From DAOTUL01 sp034437435 (lineage in GTDB: Bacteria; Chloroflexota; Anaerolineae; Aggregatilineales; Phototrophicaceae): DNA of 27,025 nt. The position numbers and the translations under genes are program-made. Position 1 is the first letter of the stretch, and each line of letters opens with the position of its first letter. Positions 16,561-25,101 of the stretch are shown piece by piece. The notes under the pieces were generated by a model. It worked only from the letters and a program-made list of their open reading frames with translations. It did not search any database and was not told the origin of the DNA. The stretch spans positions 1 to 27,025 of the forward strand of contig CAYQJO010000033.1 in NCBI GenBank assembly GCA_964417785.1. The letters run 5' to 3'.

Positions 16561-19500
16561 CTATACATATTTGATCCCGTTACGAAACAGCCGCAGACCA
16601 TCCATCGCCACTTCACGGCGCGGATGCTGCCAGGGGAAGAGATGGTTTTCCGGGTGCGGCATCAGGCCGAAGACGTTGCCCGCCGGGTTACACAATCCGG
16701 CGATGTTATCGACCGATCCATTCGGATTGACCGGATAACCGATGGCCTGACCTGCTGCATCGACGTAGGTCAGCGCCACCAGACCATCACGCCATAACTG
16801 CTCCCGTGTGGCTTCATCTCGAACAGCCACCCGGCCCTCACCATGTGCCACCGGACAGTAGATTGGCTCCGCCAGCTCTTCGGTGAATAAACACGGACTG
16901 GCGCTGTTCGGTTCCAGAGAGACCCAGCGACACTCAAAACGATCACGCTCATTGTAGGTCAGGGTGACCGGGCGTTTTGCGTTGCCGTTCCAGCCAGAAC
17001 CGGGGATCAATCCAGCTTTGACCAGCGTCTGGAATCCGTTGCAGATTCCCAGCACCGGACGACCATCGGCGATGAAGCGGTCGATGTCAGTCAGGCGCTC
17101 GCGCAAATCCAGCGCCCACAACACACCTGCGCCCAGGTCGTCACCGTAGGAGAAACCACCCGGCACCACCAGCATGTGATAATCGAGCAGGTCCCGTTCA
17201 GCGCTGAACAACTGGTTCACATGCACGATTTCCGGCTCACCGCCAGCCAGTTCGCAGGCGAGAACGGCATCCCGGTCACGGTTGGTGCCGTTGGCGTGCA
17301 GGATCAGCACCTTCGGCGGGCCGCTGCGAACGGATGGGACGCGATCAATCGTCGTTGTCTGTAGGGGTGCAGGGTGCTGCGCCCCGGATTGCGGCGTCCC
17401 GTTGGTTTCATCAATCATATGCCCGCACCATGCTTTTACCATTTCGCTTTCCGCAATATGGTATTCTGCGTTCGAGCGACCAAAGGCTGCAAGGCACATT
17501 TGCGATGAATTAGTGACGGTTGCCAGCCTATCCCAGGCAAACTTACCCCCAAGAAATTCCTGAAAAGCCAGATCATGTTCTGGCCTGACTTCGACAATAA
17601 GCCGTCCAATTGACTCACTGAAAAGAATGCGTCGTTGCCTGTGTGCATCCGTTTCGTCAGTCACACCGGAAAAATCGTAATCATCCATTGCTATGCCCAA
17701 TCCACCCGCAATGCACATCTCCGCCATCGCAACCCCGAGACCACCTTCGCTGACATCATGGCACGACTGCACCAACCCCATCTGGATGGCCTGATGCAGT
17801 GCACGGTAGGTCTTCATCGCATCGGGATTCGGCTGCGGTATGGTACCGCCTTCGATTCCGTGCAGCAGATTGTAATGACTACCCCCCATCTCGTTACGGG
17901 TCTCACCGACCACATAGATCAGATTTCCCGGCTCCTTAAAATCCATCGTGACCGTCTTCGTCACATCCGGCACGATGCCCACCGCCGAGATCACCAACGT
18001 GCCGGGGATGGCATGCCGCTGGCCGTCCGCGCCGAGATACTCGTTGTTCAGGCTGTCCTTGCCGCTGATAAACGGCACATCGTAGGCCACCGCCGCATCG
18101 TAGCAGCCCTGCGCACAGCGTACCAGCGACCCCATACGATCCGGCAAATTGGTGTTGCCCCAGGAGAAGTTATCCAGAATGGCGATCTGGTCCGGGTCCG
18201 CGCCGACTGCCACCAGATTGCGAATCGCNNNNNNNNNNNNNNNNNNNNNNNNNNNNNNNNNNNNNNNNNNNNNNNNNNNNNNNNNNNNNNNNNNNNNNNN
18301 NNNNNNNNNNNNNNNNNNNNNNNNNNNNGGGGATTTAGGGGTGAGGGGGTCCATCGGCACAATCACCGTCGCATCGCTCGGCCCACCAATACCCACCAAC
18401 GGTTTGACCGCCGTGCCACCCTGCACCTCATGGTCATAGCGGCGGATCACCTCTTCCTTGCTGCGGATTGTCGGCATCGCCAGCAGCTTGAGCAGCGTCT
18501 CGCCATAATCTTCCTGGACACCTCCCTCACTCCCTTCTGGTTTCTCATCTCCCCCTCGCCCCCTGTGGGGCCACACCGCCTCCAGATGGCGCTGCGGCAG
18601 ACCGTCATGCAGAAACACCATCGCCACATCACCGACGAATTTATCCTTGTAAGTCAGCTTCAGTCGTCCGGTCGGTTCAAAAGTACCGATGGCGGTGGCC
18701 TCCACATCCTGACCGGCGCAGATGGTTTGCAGGCGTTCCCAATTCTCCGGCGGCACCGCCAGTACCATACGCTCCTGTGCCTCGCTCAACCAGATTTCCC
18801 AGGGCTGCAAACCGGGATATTTCAGCGGCACCGTCTCCAACTGGACCGCTGCGCCGATTTTATCGCCCATCTCACCCACCGCTGACGACAATCCACCCGC
18901 GCCGCAGTCGGTGATGGCGTTGTACAACCGTTCATCACGCGCCCGCAGCACCACCTCCTGCACCTGCTTCTCCTGGATCGGATTACCGATCTGCACCGCG
19001 CCGCCGGAGACTGTGCTGGTGGTGGTATCCATCTCCATGCTGCTGAAAGTTGCCCCGCGCAGACCATCTCGTCCGGTACGCCCACCGATGACGACGATCA
19101 AATCGCCCGGTTGGACTTCAGTCGGGTGCGATCCATGCGGCAAAATACCCAGGCAGCCAGCGAACACCAGCGGATTAGAGACATAACCCCGATGGTAATG
19201 CACCGCACCGCTGACAGTCGGAATGCCCATCTTGTTGCCGTAATCCTCGATGCCGGCGATCACACCCTCGGCGATCCGCCAGGGGTGCAGTACACCCTCT
19301 GGCAACTGCTCACCGGGCAAATCCGGTGGACCGAAGCACAGAATGTCAGTGTTGGCGATAGGTCGCGCAGAAACGCCCAACACATCGCGGATCACACCAC
19401 CGGAGCCGGTATTGGCCCCGCCGAACGGTTCTATCGCCGACGGGCGGTTGTGCGTCTCCACCTTGAACGCCAGGTCCCATTCATCGGTAAACTTGATGAT

Positions 19501-20292
19501 TCCGGCGTTATCGACGAATGCCGATACCACCCAGGGCTTATTCACCTTCTCGGTGGCAGCCCGGATATAGGTTTTCAGGATGCCGTCGATCTCCTGCGTC
19601 ACCGGCTCCGAGTCGGGTGGTGTGCCATGTGCGGGACCGGTGTAAGTCACTCTGGCCTTGAACGTCTTATGAACGCAGTGTTCGCTCCACGTCTGCGCCA
19701 GCATTTCGATTTCGGCGTCGGTCGGCTCACGGTCGGTCTCGTGGAAGTAATCGCGAATGGCTCGCATCTCGTTGATGTCCAGCGATAAGCGCCGCTCCCG
19801 ACTGATCTGCATCAGCACAGCATCATTGGCATCCTTGAGCGGGATTGCCTCGACCCGATCATTCTCGGTCTGGACCGGCACAAACGGAGCCGGAATATGC
19901 GTGTCAATGGCGTAATGCTGGATCACCGGATTGGCAAATTCGGTCGTCGCCCGGCGTTCCAATTCGACCTGATCCAGAGGTTCCATGAGCAGATAACGGT
20001 GGCCGCTGGCCGCACCGACCAGGCCCTCAATCCCCAGCAAACGCGCCGACCGAATCAGGTTCGCGGCGACCGAATCGGTCACTCCGGGATGCAAGGTCAC
20101 ATCCACCCAATGGACCAGTCCTGACGGTTGATACGGATCATCGATGTTGTAATGCTCGGTCACAGGATCGACCAGAATCTCAGCGCACAAGCGCTCCACA
20201 TCCTCATGTGAGAGAATCCCCTGCAAGAAAAAAAGGCGCACCAGCGAACTTCCGCTTCGCGCCCACACTTCTATCCGGTAGATTTGCGTCAC
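16561..20292 (-). CDS. purL: Phosphoribosylformylglycinamidine synthase, PurS-like/PurL/PurQ single chain, interrupted by a sequence gap
   Basis: A 1243-codon gene, including 34 unknown residues, that converts FGAR and glutamine to FGAM, step 4. The N-terminus (about 1-130) has two PurS-like units, each ending alike: DPVTEHYNI (42-50) and NPVIQHYAI (121-129). The synthetase follows: TWSEHCVHKTFKA, KVETHNRPSAIEPFGGANTGSGGVIRD, GGRTGRDGLRGATFSS, DCGAGGLSSAVGEMG and ISGKDSLNNEY. A PurQ glutaminase ends the chain (about 990-1243), with KVLILHANGTNRD, nucleophile C1084 in LGICNGFQTL and the MPHPENHLFPW His/Glu motif. The start codon is GTG at 20292 with AGGG upstream. The frame is open on both sides of the 100-N gap, but that continuity depends on the placeholder length. 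Three repeat-like insertions fall in linkers. The ammonia channel expected between PurQ and PurL would be intramolecular. Confidence 0.92.
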   Translation of the reverse strand: MTQIYRIEVWARSGSSLVRLFFLQGILSHEDVERLCAEILVDPVTEHYNIDDPYQPSGLVHWVDVTLHPGVTDSVAANLIRSARLLGIEGLVGAASGHRYLLMEPLDQVELERRATTEFANPVIQHYAIDTHIPAPFVPVQTENDRVEAIPLKDANDAVLMQISRERRLSLDINEMRAIRDYFHETDREPTDAEIEMLAQTWSEHCVHKTFKARVTYTGPAHGTPPDSEPVTQEIDGILKTYIRAATEKVNKPWVVSAFVDNAGIIKFTDEWDLAFKVETHNRPSAIEPFGGANTGSGGVIRDVLGVSARPIANTDILCFGPPDLPGEQLPEGVLHPWRIAEGVIAGIEDYGNKMGIPTVSGAVHYHRGYVSNPLVFAGCLGILPHGSHPTEVQPGDLIVVIGGRTGRDGLRGATFSSMEMDTTTSTVSGGAVQIGNPIQEKQVQEVVLRARDERLYNAITDCGAGGLSSAVGEMGDKIGAAVQLETVPLKYPGLQPWEIWLSEAQERMVLAVPPENWERLQTICAGQDVEATAIGTFEPTGRLKLTYKDKFVGDVAMVFLHDGLPQRHLEAVWPHRGRGGDEKPEGSEGGVQEDYGETLLKLLAMPTIRSKEEVIRRYDHEVQGGTAVKPLVGIGGPSDATVIVPMDPLTPKSXXXXXXXXXXXXXXXXXXXXXXXXXXXXXXXXXXAIRNLVAVGADPDQIAILDNFSWGNTNLPDRMGSLVRCAQGCYDAAVAYDVPFISGKDSLNNEYLGADGQRHAIPGTLVISAVGIVPDVTKTVTMDFKEPGNLIYVVGETRNEMGGSHYNLLHGIEGGTIPQPNPDAMKTYRALHQAIQMGLVQSCHDVSEGGLGVAMAEMCIAGGLGIAMDDYDFSGVTDETDAHRQRRILFSESIGRLIVEVRPEHDLAFQEFLGGKFAWDRLATVTNSSQMCLAAFGRSNAEYHIAESEMVKAWCGHMIDETNGTPQSGAQHPAPLQTTTIDRVPSVRSGPPKVLILHANGTNRDRDAVLACELAGGEPEIVHVNQLFSAERDLLDYHMLVVPGGFSYGDDLGAGVLWALDLRERLTDIDRFIADGRPVLGICNGFQTLVKAGLIPGSGWNGNAKRPVTLTYNERDRFECRWVSLEPNSASPCLFTEELAEPIYCPVAHGEGRVAVRDEATREQLWRDGLVALTYVDAAGQAIGYPVNPNGSVDNIAGLCNPAGNVFGLMPHPENHLFPWQHPRREVAMDGLRLFRNGIKYV
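17364..17385. repeat. GC hairpin repeat in the PurL-PurQ linker
   Basis: An inverted repeat GGGG-t-GCAG, loop GGTG, CTGC-g-CCCC: nine pairs, one of them G-T. It encodes part of the low-complexity linker NGTPQSGAQHPAPLQTT that joins synthetase and glutaminase. The form resembles dispersed GTAGGGGCGCAG-type hairpins found in Chloroflexi intergenic regions; that resemblance is from memory, not a search. Confidence 0.6.
18229..18328. other. Assembly gap of 100 N
   Basis: Exactly 100 unknown bases, the usual placeholder for a gap of unestimated size. It removes part of the PurL synthetase, between SDATVIVPMDPLTPK and AIRNLVAVGADPDQ. One edge carries a repeat-like sequence, a likely reason for the assembly break. 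Confidence 0.99.
18329..18349. repeat. Repeat-like GC segment at the edge of the scaffold gap
   Basis: The sequence GGGGATTTAGGGGTGAGGGG directly borders the Ns. Read on the coding strand it gives MDPLTPK, which does not fit PurL homologues at this place. It resembles one arm of a multicopy CCCTCACCCC-type hairpin repeat; the second arm would be inside the gap. Confidence 0.5.
18520..18570. repeat. Low-complexity, repeat-like insertion in a PurL loop
   Basis: A pyrimidine-biased stretch (on the plus strand CTCCCTCACTCCC, then CTCCCCCTCGCCCCC) encodes the charged, glycine-rich segment HRGRGGDEKPEGSEGGVQ between EAVWP and EDYGETLLKLLAMP, a loop that varies among homologues. Its composition and the TGAGGG/GAGGGGG words recall the element at the gap edge, but pairing between its halves is poor. 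Confidence 0.4.
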
Positions 20293-20325
20293 CCTACCCT
20301 ACTTTAAGCGCTCTTTAACGAACGC

Positions 20326-20338
20326 CTCTATCATAGAG
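20326..20338. promoter_or_regulatory. 13-bp palindrome over the purL -10 region (candidate operator)
   Basis: CTCTATCATAGAG is a perfect inverted repeat with one central base, in the 90-bp divergent region between purL and the SRPBCC gene. It overlaps the minus-strand -10 box TATGAT. A bound repressor would block purL transcription and could affect the divergent gene, which has a -10-like TAGAAT at 20341-20346. The regulator is unknown. Confidence 0.35.
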
Positions 20339-20358
20339 CTTAGAATGGGGTCATGCAA
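20330..20358 (-). promoter_or_regulatory. Promoter of the purine operon
   Basis: On the minus strand TTGCAT (plus 20353-20358), a 17-nt spacer and TATGAT (plus 20330-20335). The -10 is five of six to consensus; the -35 keeps only TTG. The leader to the GTG at 20292 would be about 30 nt, too short for a purine riboswitch. Confidence 0.45.
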
Positions 20359-20382
20359 CTCACATTCCAGGAGAAACGGCCA

Positions 20383-20829
20383 TTGAAAAAGACCTTCGAG
20401 AAGCGCAGCGTAATGTCCACAACCGTTGACGCCATGCAGGCATTTCACGACGCACCTGGCACCATGCCCAGACTCTCACCGCCGCCCATTTTCGTGCAGA
20501 TATTGCGCGATGAGCGCACCTCATTAACCGCGGGCGAACTCGAGTTTAACCTGTGGTTTGGCCCGATACCCATCCGCTGGGTCGCTCGCCACGAACCCGG
20601 CCCAACGCCCGATTCCTTTGCCGATGTCATGGTCAAGGGGCCGCTGGCCTACTGGCGACATGAACACATCTTCGAAAAAACCGAAGGCGGCACCACGCTC
20701 ATCGACCGGGTGACGATAGAACATAAACCCGGCCTGCCGGGAATACTCACCCACCTGATGTTCGACGGGCTGCCGCTGCGCATCCTGTTCATGTACCGGC
20801 ATCTGCGCACACAGGCCGCCCTGACGTAA
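20383..20829 (+). CDS. SRPBCC (START-like) family protein
   Basis: A protein of about 148 residues of the SRPBCC ligand-binding superfamily, in the subgroup related to the N-terminal part of TIGR01777/YfcH-type and cell-division-inhibitor-like proteins. Visible landmarks are an opening strand TFEKRSVMSTTVDAMQAFH, then GTMPRLSPPP, WVARHEPGPTPDSFADVMVKGPLAYWRHEHIFEKTEGGTTLIDRV and a C-terminal helix ending in FMYRHLRTQ. It may bind a hydrophobic ligand; no catalytic role is assigned. The TTG at 20383 is preferred, as AGGAG lies 9 nt upstream and the domain begins at once; the ATG at 20353 gives ten more residues but poor ribosome-site spacing and would overlap the purL promoter. Proteins of this type are often found with photolyase and carotenoid genes, as here. 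Confidence 0.75.
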   Translation: MKKTFEKRSVMSTTVDAMQAFHDAPGTMPRLSPPPIFVQILRDERTSLTAGELEFNLWFGPIPIRWVARHEPGPTPDSFADVMVKGPLAYWRHEHIFEKTEGGTTLIDRVTIEHKPGLPGILTHLMFDGLPLRILFMYRHLRTQAALT

Positions 20830-20874
20830 GCTTCAGGCACACCTCATTCATCGCTCATACCATACCGCTATTAT

Positions 20875-20892
20875 GTTCAAAAGCTTCTGAAC
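20875..20892. promoter_or_regulatory. 18-bp imperfect palindrome upstream of the desaturase gene (candidate operator)
   Basis: GTTCA-a-AAGCTT-c-TGAAC is symmetric except for one pair. It directly follows a -10-like TATTAT (20869-20874), so it would span the transcription start, and it ends 17 nt before the ATG at 20910. The -35 is weak. Position suits a repressor or light-responsive regulator of the downstream photolyase/carotenoid genes; which regulator is unknown. Confidence 0.4.
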
Positions 20893-20909
20893 GTTATGAA
20901 CACGGACCT

Positions 20910-22423
20910 ATGTCACGGCGAATCATTGTTATCGGTGCGGGGATCGGCGGCCTGACCGCAGCCAACCTGTTGCAACAATCTGGCTATGATGTCACGGTAT
21001 TTGAGGCGCAGACCTATCCCGGTGGCTCAGCCAGCACCTACACCCACAAAGGCTTTCGCTTCGAGTCCGGTGCGACTCTGGTCGGCGGTTTCCAGCCGGA
21101 TGGTCCGCACGCCATACTCGGCGATCAACTGAACCTGGACTGGCCGGTCCGGCAGCATGATCCGGCCTGGGTTACACACCTATCCGACCGCTCAGTCGCC
21201 CTTACAAAAGACTACGCTGATGTGCTGGCGAAGTTCCCGGCCAGCGAGCGCTTCTGGCAGCAGCAAAGGCGTATCGCCGACATCGCCTGGTCGCTATCCG
21301 CCCAGGGATTGCCCTGGCCCCCACGCAGCGCCTCCGAACTGGCACAACTGGTCAGGGTCGGCCTGGTCAACCTGCCGGAGGATTTGCGGGTGCTGCCGTT
21401 CGCGTTCACCAGCGTCCATGATTGGCTCCGCTGGCATGGACTCCACCACGATCAGGCTTTTGTGCGCTTCCTGGACGCACAGCTATTGATCGCTGCTCAG
21501 ACCACCAGCCGCCATACTAATGCCCTGTATGGGGCCACTGCCCTCGATCTGGCACGGCAGGGGGTCTATCACGTCGAAGGCGGCATTGGCGGCATTGCGG
21601 AAACGCTGGCACGCAAATTGACCGACCTCGGCGGGCGCATCCTGTACCGGCACCGCGTCACCCGAATCAACACCAGCAACGGACGTGCTACTGGCGTGGC
21701 CGTGCGACGTGGACGGCACAGCCAGATGGAGATGCTATTTCCAGCAGATTTCGTAATCGCCAACACCACCCCCTGGAATCTGGATATGCTGCTCAAACGC
21801 CAGACCAGAGAATCGCGCCAGCGTGATCTCGGCTGGGGGGCATTTGTCCTGCATTTAGGCGTGAAGGCTGACGCTATTCCAGATGATTTCCCCGACCATC
21901 ACCAGATCATCGCGGAGATCGACGGTCCGCTGGGCGAGACTCGCAGTCTGTTTATCTCGTTCTCGCCCACCTGGGACAGCACCCGCGCACCAGAAGGTCA
22001 ACGGGCTGTCACGGTGACCACCCATACAGCGGTTCAGCCCTGGTGGGACCTGCTAAAGAACGACCGCGACGCCTACTACCAGCAGAAACAGGACTATACC
22101 GACCGCGCTCTCAACCGGATCGAGAATCTGATCCCCGGCTTCAAGTCGGCACTGACGCTGGTCCTGCCGGGATCACCCGTCACCTACCAGTTTTACACCG
22201 AGCGCCATCTGGGTATGGTCGGCGGTTTTCCGCAAACCTCGTTGTTACGGGTGCGCGGACCGCGTACTGGAATTGGCAACGTTCGGCTTGTGGGCGATTC
22301 GATCTTTCCCGGTCAATCGACCGCCGGTGTCACCCTGGGGGCCATGCGCGTCGCTGAGGATGTGCGGCGCACCCTGCCCATCACCGTCAACAAAAAAGCC
22401 CTTCGCGTCATGGAGCCTGGACG

Positions 22424-22427
<4 letters not shown>
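20910..22427 (+). CDS. CrtI/CrtD-like FAD-dependent oxidoreductase (carotenoid desaturase family)
   Basis: A 505-residue flavoprotein of the phytoene desaturase / retinol saturase group. The N-terminal FAD dinucleotide-binding fold is IIVIGAGIGGLTAANLL (5-21), with the ribose-binding acid in VTVFEA, followed by YPGGSASTYTHKGFRFESGATLVGG, the typical CrtI-type substrate/FAD segment. The C-terminal FAD signature is NVRLVGDSIFPGQSTAGVTLGAMRVAEDV. Reactions in this family include desaturation, isomerisation and saturation of carotenoids; the specific one cannot be read from sequence. A CrtB-like synthase in the same cluster supports a carotenoid role. HpnE-type squalene enzymes are an alternative, but the N-terminal motif fits CrtI better. 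The stop overlaps the photolyase start as ATGA, so the two are co-translated. Confidence 0.85.
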
Positions 22428-23827
<1,400 letters not shown>

Positions 23828-23836
23828 GAGGCAAAT

Positions 23837-24367
23837 ATGTCACGACTCACCATCGGTGACCCGGCACCCAACATTCTGTTGCTTGATGCCAACGGCCAGA
23901 CGGTCGCCATGAAAGACCAATGGTCCAATGGTCCAACACTGGTGACGTTTCTGCGTCACTTCGGCTGACCATTCTGCCGCGAGGCTTTGGCTCAGTTGGA
24001 GCTACACAGACCCCATCTGGAAACTGCTGGTATGCAAGTCTTTGCTGTTGCGATGGGTGAACCCAAACACATCAAGCGCTACTGCGGCAAACTGGCTCCT
24101 GGCCTGACCTGTCTGGCAGATGCAGACGGTACCCGTGCCTATGACGCCTATGGTTTGCAACAGGGTGGCTTGCGAGAACTGGCCTCTCTGGATGTCCTGA
24201 GGGCGGGAGCGAGGGCTTTTCGCGGGGGCCACATTGGCGGCAAAGTCATCGGTGACGCCCGTATGCTGCCCGGTACTTTTATTGTCGATACGTCCGGCCA
24301 CGTCACGTACACATACTACAGCGATCATGCCGGCGATCATCCTGATTTCGGAAAACTTGTGGAGTAA
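23837..24367 (+). CDS. Peroxiredoxin-like (AhpC/TSA_2, PRXL2/SelU-type) protein, candidate selenoprotein with in-frame UGA
   Basis: A 176-residue thioredoxin-fold protein if the TGA at 23966-23968 is read as selenocysteine. The start ATG has a perfect AGGAGG 5 nt upstream. MSRLTIGDPAPNILLLDANG opens the peroxiredoxin-like fold; then TLVTFLRHFG-U-PFCREALAQL places U44 and C47 in a UxxC redox motif. In relatives this is RxFGCPFCRE, so the UGA replaces exactly the first (probably peroxidatic) cysteine. The rest is intact and family-like: MQVFAVAMGEPKHIKRYC, CLADADGTRAYDAYGL and RMLPGTFIVDTSGHVTY. A SECIS-like hairpin follows the UGA. Likely role: thiol peroxidase or redox protein against photo-oxidative stress, given photolyase and carotenoid neighbours. 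Without recoding only 43 residues would be made. A one-base Cys (TGC/TGT) to TGA error or mutation is the alternative, so selenoprotein status is likely but unproved. Confidence 0.75.
23988..24004 (+). promoter_or_regulatory. Candidate bacterial SECIS element
   Basis: In the mRNA, UGGCUC (23988-23993) pairs with GAGCUA (23999-24004): six pairs, one of them G-U, closing a five-base loop AGUUG. The loop G at 23995 lies 27 nt after the UGA. Known bacterial SECIS elements have a short stem, a small loop with G in one of the first two positions, and about 16-37 nt between UGA and loop. All three features are met. It is entirely within the coding region, as in bacteria. Confidence 0.6.
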
Positions 24368-24370
24368 CGT

Positions 24371-25003
24371 ATGCTTGATGCACTGATCTGGGGCGCTTCC
24401 GGCGGCATTGGTCGCGCCCTTGTGGAAGAATTGAAGTCCAACGACTGGCGAGTATTCGCCGCCGCCCGACAAATCGATAAAATCCCACAGACGGCAGACT
24501 TTTGCTACCCGTTCGATGCCTGTAACGTAGAATCCATCAAGGAGACCGCCGTTATGGTGGCCCACGAGACCGATGGAATCGATCTGGTTGTGTATGCTGC
24601 TGGTGGTATTCTGGCAAACCCGCTGGAAAGGCAAACACCGGAAGATTGGCGAGCTGTGATGGCGGCTAATTTGGATGGGGCCTATCTGACAGCACGATCC
24701 AGTTTGAATTTGATGAAAAAAGGCGCGAATATGATGTTTATTGGCGCATATGTTGATAAAATCATGCTACCGCGCATGGGGGCGTATACGACAGCGAAAT
24801 CCGGTCTGGAGTCGATGGTGACAATCCTCCAGAAAGAAAACCGGAAGTACAACATCGCAATGGTTCGCCTGCCCGCAGTGGATACACCTTTCTGGGATCA
24901 TGTGCCGTTCAGTATGCCTGAATACGCACTGAGACCAGAACAGGTCGCTGAGGCGATTGTGGCCCATCATGGCAAGAAGGATGACCTGAACCTGAAGGTC
25001 TAA
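24371..25003 (+). CDS. Short-chain dehydrogenase/reductase-like protein lacking the usual catalytic Ser
   Basis: A 210-residue SDR protein. The nucleotide-binding loop is ALIWGASGGIGRALVEEL (4-21); YAAGG (75-79) corresponds to NNAG and N100 in MAANLDGAY is the structural asparagine. The catalytic YxxxK is Y139/K143 in GAYTTAK. The serine normally 13 residues before the tyrosine is A126 (FIGAYVDKIMLPRMGAY), so activity may be reduced or altered, or the tyrosine and lysine may suffice for another reaction. It is shorter than the usual 250 residues, lacking a long substrate loop. GGAG lies 6 nt upstream of the ATG and only 3 nt separate it from the peroxiredoxin-like gene. Such SDRs recur in light-induced photolyase clusters of other bacteria. 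A tandem TAA-TAG ends it. Confidence 0.85.
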   Translation: MLDALIWGASGGIGRALVEELKSNDWRVFAAARQIDKIPQTADFCYPFDACNVESIKETAVMVAHETDGIDLVVYAAGGILANPLERQTPEDWRAVMAANLDGAYLTARSSLNLMKKGANMMFIGAYVDKIMLPRMGAYTTAKSGLESMVTILQKENRKYNIAMVRLPAVDTPFWDHVPFSMPEYALRPEQVAEAIVAHHGKKDDLNLKV

Positions 25004-25101
25004 TAGCCCTTTAATTGGAACCTCATGCCATGTTATGTCGCTAAGCGTAATAATCCCCGTGTCGCTTGGTCATTGTGTTCGCCTGTAAAGTGAGTGTGTC
25101 C

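Noticed and set aside
17635..18885. A long plus-strand open frame through the N gap opposite purL
   Set aside because: It is antisense to clear PurL motifs, and the 100 Ns contribute no stop codons, which artificially lengthens it.
20293..20352. Purine riboswitch before purL
   Set aside because: The leader from the predicted start is about 30 nt, far too short for the three-helix aptamer.
23920..23942. Short tandem repeat CAATGGTC x2 in the peroxiredoxin-like gene
   Set aside because: Two copies of 8 bases encoding an ordinary QWSNGP segment; no sign of a mobile or regulatory element.
23969..23999. An alternative hairpin immediately after the UGA (CCA..CUG.CC with GG..CAG.UGG, 10-nt loop)
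   Set aside because: It needs an internal loop and a two-base bulge, and its loop begins only 11 nt from the UGA, closer than usual for bacterial SECIS. The 23988-24004 stem is simpler and better placed.
23837..24367. Peroxiredoxin-like gene as a plain pseudogene
   Set aside because: Only one in-frame stop exists, at the exact active-site Cys, with no frameshift, an ideal ribosome site and normal downstream conservation. It is kept as the alternative, not the preferred reading.
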